Shown piece by piece: positions 27,045-35,805 of a stretch of 64,000 bases of DNA; the first letter of the stretch is position 1, and every line of letters begins with the position of its first letter. Made by a program: the position numbers and the translations under genes. This DNA comes from Streptomyces luteogriseus (GTDB lineage Bacteria; Actinomycetota; Actinomycetes; Streptomycetales; Streptomycetaceae). The stretch lies in the NCBI RefSeq assembly GCF_014205055.1, contig NZ_JACHMS010000001.1, positions 1,860,001 through 1,924,000 on the forward strand. The letters are read 5' to 3'. The notes under the pieces are model-generated. The model searched no databases. It had not been told where the DNA came from and saw only the letters and a list, made by a program, of their open reading frames with translations.

Positions 27045-29039
27045 CTACTGAAGGATCGCCACGCCCAGCGGGTCGAGCTCCAGGGGTTCGCCCTGGCCGG
27101 TCCGCTTGCCGGTGAGCAGGTCGGTGAAGGCGGCGTGGGCGGTCAGACGGGCCGGTTCGGGGGCGTGGTTGAGGAGGAAGAGCAGGCGGGTGCCGTCGGG
27201 GGCGACCCGGGTGGCGGTCTCCACCGCCGGGTGGTCCGCGTAGGGGCCGAGCAGGTCGTGGCGGGTCAGGATCCGGCGGACCACCTGGTCGACCCCTTGC
27301 TGATCGAGGGCGGTCGCGACGTACCAGGCCTCGCCGGAGCCGAACCGGTTGCGGGTCACGGCCGGGGTGCCGGCGTAGAAGTCGGTGCCGTAGGTGGCGA
27401 CCGTCTCGGCGCCGCGCGGCAGCACGATCTCGAAGACGAGCCGGGCCTGCGCGCCCAGTTCGGGGACGGTCTGGGCGAACTCCGGTGGGCGGGCGTCCCA
27501 TTCGTCGACGCGGATGCCCATCAGGCGGGCGAGGGGGCCGGGGACGTCGGTGAGGAAGGCCCGGTCGTGTTCGTCCACGCGGCCGGAGAGGAAGGTCGCC
27601 AGGACCGCGCCGCCGCGGGCGGCCACGGCTTCCAGGCGGGTGGCGAGGTCGCCCTTGACCAGGTGCAGGGCGGGGGCGAGGACCACGTCGTAGCCGGTGA
27701 GGTCGGCGGTCTGGGGGATCACGTCCAGGTCGGCTCCTGCCTCGCGGGCGGCCCGGTAGTAGGCGTGGACCACGTCGGGATACTTGACCAGCCGGGAGGG
27801 ACCGTCGGAGATCTCCAGGGCCCACCAGCTGTCCCAGTCGAAGAGGAGCGCGGTGCGGGCGGGGGTACGGGCGCCGAGGGTGCGGGCGCCCAGGGCCTCC
27901 AGTTCCCCTCCCAGCTCGGCGACTTCGCGGAAGACGCGGGTGTCGTCGCGGCCCGCGTGGCCGACGACGGCCCCGTGGTACTTCTCGCAGGCACCGCGGG
28001 AGGCGCGCATCTGGAAGTAGAGGGCGGCGTCGGCGCCGTGGGCGACGGCCTGGAAGGTGGCGAGGCGGAGCTCGCCGGGCCGCCGGAGCGGGTTGACGTC
28101 CCGGCAGGCCGTCGTCGAGGGGGTCTGCTCCATCAGCCAGAAGGGGGCGCCGTCCTTCAGTCCGCGCATCAGGTCGTGGGCGAGGGCGGGCCGGGTCGGC
28201 GGGGCGTCCAGGGGCGGGTAGTTGTCCCAGGAGGCGAAGTCCAGGTGGGGAGCCCAGCGGTGGTAGTCGAGGGGGCGGAAGAGGCCCATGAAGTTGGTGG
28301 TGGCGGGCGTGTCCGGGTCGTGGGCGCGGATCGCCTCCTTCTCGGCCAGGAAGCAGCCGAGGAGGGCGTCGGTCGTGAAGCGGAACCAGTCGAGGGTGAT
28401 GCCCTGGAACGCGGTGTGGTCGGGACCGCGCCAGTGCTCGGTGAGGGCGCTGGGCGGTTCGATCTGGTCCCAGTCGGTGTAGCGGTGGGACCAGAAGGTG
28501 GTCCACCAGGCGTCGTTGAGGGCGTCGAGGGTGCCGTGCCGGTCCCGGAGCCACGCCCGGAACGCCTCGGCGCACAGGTCGCAGTAGCAGGCGCCGCCGT
28601 ACTCGTTGTTGATGTGCCAGGCGAGCAGGGCCGGATGGCCGGCGTACCGTTCGGCGAGGCGCGAGGCGAGAGCGGTGGCGTGCTCCCGGTACACCGGTGA
28701 GCCGGGGCAGAAGGTGTGGCGCTGGCCGTAGCGGTGCCGGCGGCCCTCGAAGTCGGTGCGGTTGACCTCGGGGTGTCTCGTCGCGAGCCAGGGTGGGAGG
28801 GCGGCGGTTCCGGTGGCCAGGCACACCCGGCGTCCCTCGGCGGCGGCCCGGTCCAGGATGCGGTCCAGGATCGTGAAGTCGTAGGTGTCCGGGCCCGGTT
28901 GGGTGACGGACCAGGTGAAGACGCCGACGGTGAGCGTGTCGATTCCGGCCCGGGTGAACAGGCGGTGGTCCGCGTCCCAGACCTCCTGGGGCCACTGCTC
29001 GGGGTTGTAGTCACCGCCGTAGCGGATCTTGTGCGTCAT
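27045..29039 (-). CDS. GH42 beta-galactosidase-type glycosidase
   Basis: A 664-residue GH42 enzyme without signal peptide. It has the acid/base E146 in INNEYGG, the nucleophile E304 in LMEQTPS, and the four-cysteine zinc cluster C111/C151/C153/C156 typical of many members. GH42 enzymes cut terminal beta-galactose, and some act on alpha-L-arabinopyranose. The substrate here is unproved, but the surrounding xylan genes suggest a plant-cell-wall oligosaccharide side chain. The start is ATG 29039, overlapping the DUF624 stop (ATGA), with GGAGGG upstream; the open frame to 29549 is antisense-like read-through. It is last gene of a five-gene operon beginning at 33395. Confidence 0.92.
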   Translation of the reverse strand: MTHKIRYGGDYNPEQWPQEVWDADHRLFTRAGIDTLTVGVFTWSVTQPGPDTYDFTILDRILDRAAAEGRRVCLATGTAALPPWLATRHPEVNRTDFEGRRHRYGQRHTFCPGSPVYREHATALASRLAERYAGHPALLAWHINNEYGGACYCDLCAEAFRAWLRDRHGTLDALNDAWWTTFWSHRYTDWDQIEPPSALTEHWRGPDHTAFQGITLDWFRFTTDALLGCFLAEKEAIRAHDPDTPATTNFMGLFRPLDYHRWAPHLDFASWDNYPPLDAPPTRPALAHDLMRGLKDGAPFWLMEQTPSTTACRDVNPLRRPGELRLATFQAVAHGADAALYFQMRASRGACEKYHGAVVGHAGRDDTRVFREVAELGGELEALGARTLGARTPARTALLFDWDSWWALEISDGPSRLVKYPDVVHAYYRAAREAGADLDVIPQTADLTGYDVVLAPALHLVKGDLATRLEAVAARGGAVLATFLSGRVDEHDRAFLTDVPGPLARLMGIRVDEWDARPPEFAQTVPELGAQARLVFEIVLPRGAETVATYGTDFYAGTPAVTRNRFGSGEAWYVATALDQQGVDQVVRRILTRHDLLGPYADHPAVETATRVAPDGTRLLFLLNHAPEPARLTAHAAFTDLLTGKRTGQGEPLELDPLGVAILQ

Positions 29040-29848
29040 GCGGTGAAGTCCCTCCGCGTCTCGCCGATCACGGTCCGGCTGCCGTGCAGCAGGGACAGCA
29101 GCAGCGGGGCGGCCAGCAGGGCGGGCAGGGCCTCGGTGAGCAGGCCGGCCGACGCGGCCGTCAGGACCAGCAGGGAGGCGGCGGCGAGGGTGGCGCGGCC
29201 GTGCCGGACCAGGAAGTGGGCGGCGAGGCGGGCGGTGTCCCGGGTCCGGAAGACGAAGAGGGACGTGAGGACGAGGGCGTGCGCGCCCCAGAGGAGGGAA
29301 CCCACGCCGATCGCCCCGAGCAGCAGGGCCCACCAGCCGGGCAGGCCGGTGGCGGCGAAGTGCGTGAGGGTGAAGGCGATGACCGTCAGCCAGGCCAGCA
29401 GGGGCGCCCACAGCTTCAGTGCCGGTACGGCGTTGAGCCGCCAGCCGCGCAGGTAGGCGCGGGCCGGGTGCAGTTCGGTCAGGTCGCGGCTGCGGTGGTG
29501 GAGGGCGTAGAGCGCGGCGGACAGGGCCGGTCCGAGCGGCAGCAGGCACAGGGCCGCGAGGGGGAGGTTCGCGGGGTCGGGGCCGAGCAGGAGCAGTCCG
29601 GCCAGGCCCGGGGAGGCGGCGAGGAGGAGCAGTGCCTCGGTGGTCAGGAGGGTGTGGACGAGGGCGGAGGCGCGGGAGAGGGGGCCGGTGCCGAAGCCGG
29701 AGGTGCGCGAGAGGGTGCCGGAGCCGGAGGTGCGCGAGAGGGTGCCGGAGCCGGAGGTGCGCGAGAGGGTGCCGGAGCCGGAGGTGCGCGCGGTGATCGT
29801 GCCGGCGACATCCGGCCCGGCGGTCGCCGTTCGTCCGCCCGGGATCAT
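29036..29848 (-). CDS. DUF624 (YesL-like) membrane protein with repeat-bearing N-terminus
   Basis: A 270-residue protein with five to six hydrophobic helices after residue about 60, ending in a short basic tail. The arrangement fits the YesL/DUF624 family, often encoded inside LplABC-type sugar-transport operons, where its role is unknown. The first ~57 residues are atypical: a threonine/serine/glycine-rich stretch with RTSGSGTLS tandemly repeated three times plus diverged copies, coded by 27-base repeats. It starts at ATG 29848 (overlapping the binding-protein stop) and ends overlapping the GH42 start, so it is firmly in the operon. An internal start after the repeats is possible. Confidence 0.72.
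   Translation of the reverse strand: MIPGGRTATAGPDVAGTITARTSGSGTLSRTSGSGTLSRTSGSGTLSRTSGFGTGPLSRASALVHTLLTTEALLLLAASPGLAGLLLLGPDPANLPLAALCLLPLGPALSAALYALHHRSRDLTELHPARAYLRGWRLNAVPALKLWAPLLAWLTVIAFTLTHFAATGLPGWWALLLGAIGVGSLLWGAHALVLTSLFVFRTRDTARLAAHFLVRHGRATLAAASLLVLTAASAGLLTEALPALLAAPLLLSLLHGSRTVIGETRRDFTA
29702..29782. repeat. Three perfect 27-base tandem repeats inside the DUF624 gene
   Basis: Three identical 27-base units starting at 29702, 29729 and 29756 (each begins GGTGCGCGAGAGGGTGCCGG), followed by a broken copy at 29783 and preceded by a diverged copy around 29670-29701. The unit is a multiple of three and keeps frame, adding nine residues per copy on the minus strand. Confidence 0.95.
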
Positions 29849-31497
29849 CCGTTCTCCTTCATGAACCGCTCGTACGCCTTGTTGTGCAGGTCGACGAGTT
29901 GCTGCATGTTCTTCGACTTCAACTCCGCGAGGAACGCGTCCCATTCGGACATCGGCCGTTTGCCGAGGACGAACCGGAGGGTGTTCTGGATGACGGCGTC
30001 CTTGAGCGGCGTCTCCCAGAGGGTCGCCTGCTCCTGCTCGAAGGACTGGAGCGGGTGGGCCGGGTCGACGGGCAGTTCCTTGCGCCGGGACATGACGTCC
30101 TGGAACTTCTTCTCGTCCGGGCTGAAGCTGGAGGAGACCAGCTCCCAGCTGCCGCCGTAGGTGAACACGCCGTTGAAGAAGCCGTAGTCCTTCTGGAGGT
30201 CCTTCGGGGCGTCCGGGTCGGAGCCCATCAGCGAGATCCCGGGCTTCGGCGTGTACGTGCCGCCGGACTCGGTGTACGTGACGCCCCTGACGCCCCACTT
30301 GCAGAACTTCTGGCCCTCGTCGGAGTACCAGAGCCAGTCCACGAACTGCATCATCGCGACGAAGGTGTCGCTCTTGAGAGCCTTGCTGGAGATCATGATG
30401 CCGTTCTCCAGCCGGATGCCGCTCAGCAGAATCGGTCCTGCCGGTCCGAGGGGTACCGGGACCATCTCGATCTTCGAGCCCTTGACCTGCTTGCTCAGGT
30501 TGTAGCGGTAGTTCTGCACCAGCTCCTGCGGGTTGGCGCTGATCGCATAGGACTTCTGGGCCAGCAGCTTCTGCACGGCCTGGTCGTCCTGCTGGGTGAA
30601 GCTCTCCGGGTCGAGCAGCTTCTCGGCGACGATCTTTCTCAGGTACTCGACCATCTGCCGGTAGGCGTCCTGGGTGGCGGTGAAGAGGAACTTCCGCGCC
30701 GTGGTGTCGAAGCTGATGTTGTCGTACGCCCAGCCGGCCTTCACCCCGTAGGCCTGGCCGAGGTACTGGAACAACGCCCCGCACGGGAACGGGGTGTTGG
30801 TGCTCCAGCGGTCGGTCCAGGGGTATGTGTCGGGGTACTCGGCCTTGAGCGCCTTGAGGACGTCGTACACCTCGTCCCACGTCTCCGGCAGCGTGAGCCC
30901 GTGCTTGTCGAGGATGTCCGTGCGGAACGAGAGCGAGTAGCCGGACCTGGGCTTCTCGTGCAGGCCGGGCAGGAGGTAGTACTTGCCGTCGGACTGGCGG
31001 ATGGAGTCGAGCTCGGGCTCGAGACCCCACTTCTTCACCTTGTCCCGGAAGTTGGGCATCAGGTCGACGTACTCGCTGACCGGGAGGATCGCCCCCGAGG
31101 AGACGAAGGCGACCTCGCCGGGGTGGTACGTCTTCGGGATGATGAAGGGGGCGTCGCCCGAGCCGATGAGGACACTGCGCTTCTTCTCGTAGTCGGCCAG
31201 CGGGACGTCGAGCGGCTTGATGGTGATCCCGGTGCGCTTGGTGACCTCCTTCCAGAACAGCCAGCCGTCCTTGAGGGGGTAGACCGGGTTGTCGTTGTGC
31301 AGCATCGAGAAGGACAGCGCCTTGGAGGCCTTGAACTGCTGGCCGGGCTGGTAGTCCTTCATCGCGCCGTTCCGCTTCTTCGTGAGGTCCTTCGCATCGC
31401 CGCCCTCGTCGCCGCCGCAGCCGGTCAGGGTGGCGAGGCCGATGAAGCCCGCGGCGGCCAGAATCTGACGCCGGGACAAATCTCCTGCGTTCTGCAC
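29845..31497 (-). CDS. Sugar ABC transporter substrate-binding lipoprotein (LplA type)
   Basis: A 550-residue extracellular solute-binding protein. The signal contains SRRQILAAAGF (twin-arginine-like) and a lipobox LTGC, giving a lipid-anchored receptor. At this size, and with LplB/LplC-type permeases beside it, it belongs to the large-oligosaccharide binding class (LplA/YtcQ). The start is GTG 31497 with GAGGAG five bases upstream. It lies between the permease and DUF624 genes and overlaps the latter by four bases. The ligand is likely a plant-wall oligosaccharide such as a decorated xylo-oligosaccharide, judged from the neighbours; this is inference. Confidence 0.88.
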   Translation of the reverse strand: MQNAGDLSRRQILAAAGFIGLATLTGCGGDEGGDAKDLTKKRNGAMKDYQPGQQFKASKALSFSMLHNDNPVYPLKDGWLFWKEVTKRTGITIKPLDVPLADYEKKRSVLIGSGDAPFIIPKTYHPGEVAFVSSGAILPVSEYVDLMPNFRDKVKKWGLEPELDSIRQSDGKYYLLPGLHEKPRSGYSLSFRTDILDKHGLTLPETWDEVYDVLKALKAEYPDTYPWTDRWSTNTPFPCGALFQYLGQAYGVKAGWAYDNISFDTTARKFLFTATQDAYRQMVEYLRKIVAEKLLDPESFTQQDDQAVQKLLAQKSYAISANPQELVQNYRYNLSKQVKGSKIEMVPVPLGPAGPILLSGIRLENGIMISSKALKSDTFVAMMQFVDWLWYSDEGQKFCKWGVRGVTYTESGGTYTPKPGISLMGSDPDAPKDLQKDYGFFNGVFTYGGSWELVSSSFSPDEKKFQDVMSRRKELPVDPAHPLQSFEQEQATLWETPLKDAVIQNTLRFVLGKRPMSEWDAFLAELKSKNMQQLVDLHNKAYERFMKENG

Positions 31498-31536
31498 GGG
31501 AACTCCTCTGGTTCGTGGGCGGGATGAGGGGGGACG

Positions 31537-32406
31537 TCAGCCCTTGACCGCGCCGAGCATCACGCCCGAGACGAAGAAGCGCTGGAGGAACGGGTACACG
31601 CAGAGGATCGGCAGCGCGGTGAGCACGATCGTGACCGCCTGGATGCTCGCGCCCACCTGACTGAGCTCCGCGGTGGCGGCACCCGCGTTGCCGCCTCCGG
31701 TGGCGCCCGCGATGAGGTTGCGCAGGTACACGGTGACCGGCATCAGATCGGAGTGGTCCATGTAGAGGAACGCGCTGAACCAGGAGTTCCAGAAGGACAC
31801 CGAGTAGAAGAGCACCATCGTCGCCACGACCGCCTTGGACAGCGGCAGCACGATCCTCAGCAGGACGCCGTAGGTGCTCAGGCCGTCGATCTGCGCGGCC
31901 TCCTCCAGTTCCGTCGGCAGGCTCTCGAAGAAGGCCTTCATCACCAGCAGGTTGAAGACGCTGATCGCGTTGGGCAGGGCGATCGCCCACACGCTGTTCT
32001 TCAGGCCGAGGCTGGTGACCAGGATGTAGTTCGGGATCAGGCCGCCGGTGAAGAACATGGTGAACACGGCGATGCCGACGAGCACGCCGCGCCCCTTGAG
32101 CTGCTTCTTCGACAGGACGTAGGCGTAACAGGTCGTCAGGACCATGGCGATCGCCGTCGCCACGACCGTGTAGAGCACGGTGTTGCCGTAGTTCCGCCAG
32201 AACATCGCGTCCTGGAACACGATCTTGTACGTGGTGAGGTTGAACCCCTTGGGCCACAGGGTCACCTCACCGGCCCGGATCTGCCGCTCCCCGCTGAAGG
32301 ACCGCGCGAGGATGTTGACGAACGGGTAGAGGGTGACCAGCACGACGAGCGTGAGGACCACCCCGTTGACGCCCTGGAAGACCCGGTAGGAGCGGCTCGG
32401 CTTCAC
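31537..32406 (-). CDS. Sugar ABC transporter permease (LplC/YtcP type)
   Basis: A 289-residue MalG-like permease with six hydrophobic segments and the EAA loop EEAAQIDGLSTYGVLLRIVLPLSKA. GTG 32406 was chosen because it overlaps the upstream permease stop (GTGA); a second GTG at 32409 is equally in frame and there is no clear independent ribosome site, pointing to translational coupling. An apparent 586-residue frame to 33297 is overlap with the upstream gene. It forms the membrane pore with the 32403-33395 product. No ATPase gene is present locally, so a shared MsiK-type ATPase is assumed. Confidence 0.88.
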   Translation of the reverse strand: MKPSRSYRVFQGVNGVVLTLVVLVTLYPFVNILARSFSGERQIRAGEVTLWPKGFNLTTYKIVFQDAMFWRNYGNTVLYTVVATAIAMVLTTCYAYVLSKKQLKGRGVLVGIAVFTMFFTGGLIPNYILVTSLGLKNSVWAIALPNAISVFNLLVMKAFFESLPTELEEAAQIDGLSTYGVLLRIVLPLSKAVVATMVLFYSVSFWNSWFSAFLYMDHSDLMPVTVYLRNLIAGATGGGNAGAATAELSQVGASIQAVTIVLTALPILCVYPFLQRFFVSGVMLGAVKG

Positions 32407-33395
32407 CACAGGCTGGTCCCCACTGTGCGGCGCGAGAGCGTGTTGGCGGAGGTGATCAGGACCAGGCCGATGACCGCTTCGAACAGGCCGATGGCGGCGG
32501 CGTAGCTGAAGCTGCTGGACTCGACACCGGCCCGGTAGACGTAGGTCGAGATCACGTCGGCGGTCGGGTACGTCAGCGGGTTGTACAGCAGCAGCACCTT
32601 CTCGAAGCCGACCGCCATGAACGTGCCGACGTTGAGGATCAGCAGCGTGATCATGGTGGGCCGGATCCCCGGCAGGGTGACGTGCCAGATCTGCTGCCAG
32701 CGGTTGGCACCGTCGATGCGGGCGGCCTCGTACAGGTCCTCGTCGATCGTGGTGAGCGCGGCGAGGTAGAGGATCGTGCCCCAGCCGGCGGTCTGCCAGA
32801 TCTCCGAGCCGACGTAGAGGGCGCGGAACCACTGGGGTTCCTGGATGAAGCGAACCGGGTCGTGGCCGAGCAGGCCCAGGACATGGTTGACCGGGCCGTC
32901 GCTCGCCAGCATCTGCAGGGTGATGCCGGCGACGATCACGATCGACAGGAAGTGCGGCAAGTACGACACCGACTGCACGAACCGCTTCAGGGAACGCCTG
33001 CGCACCTCGTTCAGCAGGAGCGCCAGCACGACGGGAATCGGGAAGCAGAAGACGAGGGTGAGCCCGCCCAGCCAGAGGGTGTTGCGGAACACCTGCCAGA
33101 AGGTGGGGTCGCTGAGGAACATCCGCACGTAGCGCAGCCCCACCCAGTCCTCGCCGAAGAGGGAACCGCCGGGCTCGAAGCGCCGGAAGGCGATGACGTT
33201 GCCGATCATCGGCAGATAGCGGAAGACCAGGAAGAACAGCAGCGGCAGGATCGCCAGCGAGTACAACCGCCAGTCGCGGCGCAGCGCCCGCCGCCAACTC
33301 GTCCGGGCGTTCGCCCGCTTGCCGCGCCGGGGGGCGGCCCGGGCCGGAGGCTGGTCCTGGGTGCCCGGCGGGGCCGATGTGGTGGACGTGCTCAT
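32403..33395 (-). CDS. Sugar ABC transporter permease (LplB type)
   Basis: A 330-residue MalF/LplB-like permease. A basic, proline-rich N-terminal tail of about 45 residues precedes six hydrophobic helices; the EAA loop is YEAARIDGANRWQQIWHVTLPGI. The start is ATG 33395 with GGGAGG nine bases upstream. It is first gene of the operon permease - permease - binding protein - DUF624 - GH42. Its promoter region is shared with the divergent acetyl xylan esterase and contains two palindromes, one matching the conserved Streptomyces xylanase-promoter repeat. Confidence 0.9.
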   Translation of the reverse strand: MSTSTTSAPPGTQDQPPARAAPRRGKRANARTSWRRALRRDWRLYSLAILPLLFFLVFRYLPMIGNVIAFRRFEPGGSLFGEDWVGLRYVRMFLSDPTFWQVFRNTLWLGGLTLVFCFPIPVVLALLLNEVRRRSLKRFVQSVSYLPHFLSIVIVAGITLQMLASDGPVNHVLGLLGHDPVRFIQEPQWFRALYVGSEIWQTAGWGTILYLAALTTIDEDLYEAARIDGANRWQQIWHVTLPGIRPTMITLLILNVGTFMAVGFEKVLLLYNPLTYPTADVISTYVYRAGVESSSFSYAAAIGLFEAVIGLVLITSANTLSRRTVGTSLW

Positions 33396-33429
33396 TGCTC
33401 GGGCCTCCCGTGGGCGTGGGACGCGGAAC

Positions 33430-33440
33430 CGAAACTTTCG
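33430..33440. promoter_or_regulatory. Xylanase-promoter-type palindrome CGAAACTTTCG
   Basis: Perfect inverted repeat CGAAA-C-TTTCG, 35 bases upstream of the transporter start and in the region shared with the esterase gene. The same GAAA-N-TTTC palindrome is known to be conserved upstream of Streptomyces xylanase genes, where it acts negatively. It suggests xylan-responsive control of both transcription units. Confidence 0.6.
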
Positions 33441-33445
33441 AGCGC

Positions 33446-33455
33446 TTACCGGTAA
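33446..33455. promoter_or_regulatory. Second palindrome TTACCGGTAA
   Basis: Perfect 10-base palindrome six bases beyond the CGAAACTTTCG site in the same divergent promoter region. No regulator is assigned; it may be a second operator or part of a composite site. Confidence 0.35.
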
Positions 33456-33626
33456 CTCCGCGGCAACCTAAGGGCAGCAGAAAGCGCTGTCAATGGGTAC
33501 GGCGGTCCTCGGACGGGACGCCTGGGGCGCGTTGGAACGCCGTCGAAGCTGGGTAGACCCCCGGGGCGACCACCCCTCCCGCACCGCAAGTTTCTGTATG
33601 ACAACCGACTCCTGCGAGGTGCCGCC

Positions 33627-34661
33627 GTGCCCGCGTTCGACCTGCCGCTGCCGGAACTGGAGTGCTACCGCCCGGACATCGAGGAACCCGCCGACTTCGA
33701 CGCATTCTGGCGGGACACCCTGAAGGCGGCCGGGGAGACGGACCCGGTGGTGTCGGTGCGGCCGGTCCAGACGGGTCTCCGGCTGACGCGTATTTGGGAC
33801 CTGACGTTCCGGGGCTTCGCGGGCGACCCGGTGCGGGCGTGGTTCAGCCGGCCGGCCGGGAGCGGTGAACCGCTGCCCGCCGTGGTCGAGTTCGCCGGGT
33901 ACGGGCGCGGACGCGGCCTTCCCCATGAGCGTCTGACGTGGGTCAACGCCGGGTACGCGCATCTGCTCATGGACAACCGCGGTCAGGGCGACCAGTACGG
34001 GTGCGGCGGTGACACACCCGATCCGCACGCCGTCGCGCCGGGCGGGCCCGGTCCTGCGGTGCGGGGGCTGCTCGCCGCCGAGGACTACCACTACCGGCGT
34101 CTGATCACGGACGCGGTCCGCGCGGTCGCGGCGGTACGGGGACTGCCCGGCGTCGATCCGGAGCGGACCGTGGCGGTCGGCAACAGCCAGGGCGGCGGGC
34201 TGGCCCTGGCGGTCGCGGGGCTCGTCCCGGACCTGACGGCCGTCCTGGTCACCGCTCCGCTCCTGTGCGGCATCCGCCGCGCCCTGGACCTCACCGACGC
34301 CGGCCCCTACGGCGAGATCGCCGCCTACCTCTCCGTCCACCGGGGCGCCGAGGAGGCGGCCTGCCGCACCCTCTCCTACGTCGAGGGCGTCTCCTTCGCC
34401 CGGCGGGCGCAGGCCCCGGCCCACGTCGGAGTGGGGCTGCGGGACACGGTGTGTCCGCCGAGCGGGGCGTACGCCGCCTTCAACCGCTATGCCGAACTGA
34501 CCGGTACGCAGCCGCGCAAGGAGATCCACGCGTATGCGTTCAACGGGCACGAGGGGGGCGAGGCTGTGCAGGTGCGGCGCCAACTGAACTGGCTGCGTGC
34601 GGTGTTGGACGAGCCGGGTGACGTCGGCGGGGGTTCGCGGTCAGTGTCCGGGGCGGGTTGA
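33627..34661 (+). CDS. CE7 acetyl xylan esterase / cephalosporin-C deacetylase
   Basis: A 344-residue alpha/beta-hydrolase of the CE7 (AXE1) family, cytoplasmic because no signal peptide is present. The nucleophile is S187 in GNSQGGG. RGQ (118-120) supplies the family's conserved oxyanion motif, and the C-terminal AFNGHEGG carries the catalytic histidine. CE7 enzymes remove acetyl groups from short xylo-oligosaccharides after import. The start is GTG 33627 with GAGGTG just upstream. It is transcribed divergently from the sugar importer across the palindrome-bearing spacer, so uptake and deacetylation are probably co-regulated. Confidence 0.92.
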   Translation: MPAFDLPLPELECYRPDIEEPADFDAFWRDTLKAAGETDPVVSVRPVQTGLRLTRIWDLTFRGFAGDPVRAWFSRPAGSGEPLPAVVEFAGYGRGRGLPHERLTWVNAGYAHLLMDNRGQGDQYGCGGDTPDPHAVAPGGPGPAVRGLLAAEDYHYRRLITDAVRAVAAVRGLPGVDPERTVAVGNSQGGGLALAVAGLVPDLTAVLVTAPLLCGIRRALDLTDAGPYGEIAAYLSVHRGAEEAACRTLSYVEGVSFARRAQAPAHVGVGLRDTVCPPSGAYAAFNRYAELTGTQPRKEIHAYAFNGHEGGEAVQVRRQLNWLRAVLDEPGDVGGGSRSVSGAG

Positions 34662-34814
34662 CCTCGTGGTGAGGCCTCCTGGGCCGCGAGGTGTGCGGCC
34701 GGCCCGAGCACCTGCGTGGCCGGAGTCACTCAAGTCCACGGCGCAGCGCGCGTTCGGCCGGCACGACGGTGGCGCAGGCCTCAAAGCCGCGCCATCCCGC
34801 CGTACCTCCTGGCA

Positions 34815-35225
34815 TCACTCCGTGACCGGGGACTCCGCGGTGCAGCCGCCGGCGGTCACCAGGCCTTCGGCGCTCTGCTCCTCGAGCACCTTGCCCTTGT
34901 GGATGATCTTGCAGGTGACCTGGGAACCCTCGGGGTCCGTGGCGACCGGGATGACCGCCGCGGGCATGATGCCGCGCAGGGTGACCGTCTTCTTCCAGGG
35001 CAGCTCGGGCTTCGACACGGACTCGACCTTCGGCTCCATGGCCTTGCCACCGCCGCCGTGGAAGTCGATCGAGTCGATGTTCTTCCCCGTGACCTCGTAG
35101 GTGACCTCGTAGGTCTCGTTCACCGCCTTGTCGACCTGGTCGACCGCCTCGGAGCAGGAGCTCAGGCCGAGCGCGAGAGTGCCGACTGCGACGGAGCAGA
35201 CGACTGCACGAAGAGCGCGGTTCAC
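34815..35225 (-). CDS. Small lipoprotein, MmpS-like
   Basis: A 136-residue exported protein. The signal ends in a lipobox LSSC, and the mature part has a short all-beta domain with two cysteines near its end (VTCKI and GGCTAE), likely disulfide bonded. The YEVTYEVTG segment resembles the MmpS/immunoglobulin-like actinobacterial lipoprotein fold. No MmpL-type transporter is adjacent, so a transport-accessory role cannot be supported. It starts at GTG 35225 with GGGGGGA upstream and converges on the esterase gene. Confidence 0.65.
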   Translation of the reverse strand: MNRALRAVVCSVAVGTLALGLSSCSEAVDQVDKAVNETYEVTYEVTGKNIDSIDFHGGGGKAMEPKVESVSKPELPWKKTVTLRGIMPAAVIPVATDPEGSQVTCKIIHKGKVLEEQSAEGLVTAGGCTAESPVTE

Positions 35226-35659
35226 GTGGATCCCCCCGGATCATGATGGTCGGATCCGCAGCCAACCGCAAAGGGAAGGCAAAGTCAACTTGCTTTGCCC
35301 GGCGGCCTCTTGGGCCGGGGACGGGCGATGACACCTGCCTGCGCCCGCGCCTCTTCCCAGGTGAGGCACCACGTGACGAGCCGTCCCCGCATCCGGAGTC
35401 CGCGAGTACGGCGGAGTGAGCGCGCACTGCGGTCCGGGACGGTGGAGGCCGTGGGCACCGGTGTCCCGGAGTCCCTCGTGGGCCGCAAGGTGGTCGGTGC
35501 GCCACCCGAACGGGCCCCGTCCCCCGGGCCCGCACCACGCGACGGGCGCATCCCCCTCACCGGCCGCCGGGCCCCACGGTCGGCACCCTTTCGCCCGAGG
35601 CGTTCGCCCGGGCCGTTTACATCTGCGCCGCCGGGCGCTAACTTCCGCAACAGGCGGGG
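35226..35659. other. Intergenic region before the LPMO gene
   Basis: About 430 bases with overlapping open frames on both strands, none of which has a recognisable product or ribosome site. The only clear signal in the wider spacer to 35805 is the CebR-type box listed separately. Confidence 0.45.
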
Positions 35660-35673
35660 TGGGAGCGCTCCCA
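35660..35673. promoter_or_regulatory. CebR operator (perfect 14-base palindrome)
   Basis: TGGGAGCGCTCCCA, identical to the established operator of the LacI-family cellobiose repressor CebR in Streptomyces. It lies 133-146 bases upstream of the LPMO start codon, a plausible position for repression relieved by cellobiose or cellotriose. Confidence 0.85.
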
Positions 35674-35805
35674 TCACGGTGGACCGGAACCCGCCCTCGA
35701 GTCGCTCCCATCCCGCGCATCCAGGCACACACATCCGCAGGTCCGACACCCCCACGAACGGATGATGCTGTCATGATCCTGACAAGAAAGCCGGGAGGAT
35801 CCGCG

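Noticed and set aside
24988..28995. 1335-residue minus-strand open frame over GH67 and GH42
   Set aside because: Arg/Pro-rich shadow of GH67 and alternative frame of GH42; no domain.
35295..35765. 156-residue plus-strand frame before the LPMO gene
   Set aside because: No ribosome site or family match; overlaps the CebR operator region, so treated as non-coding.
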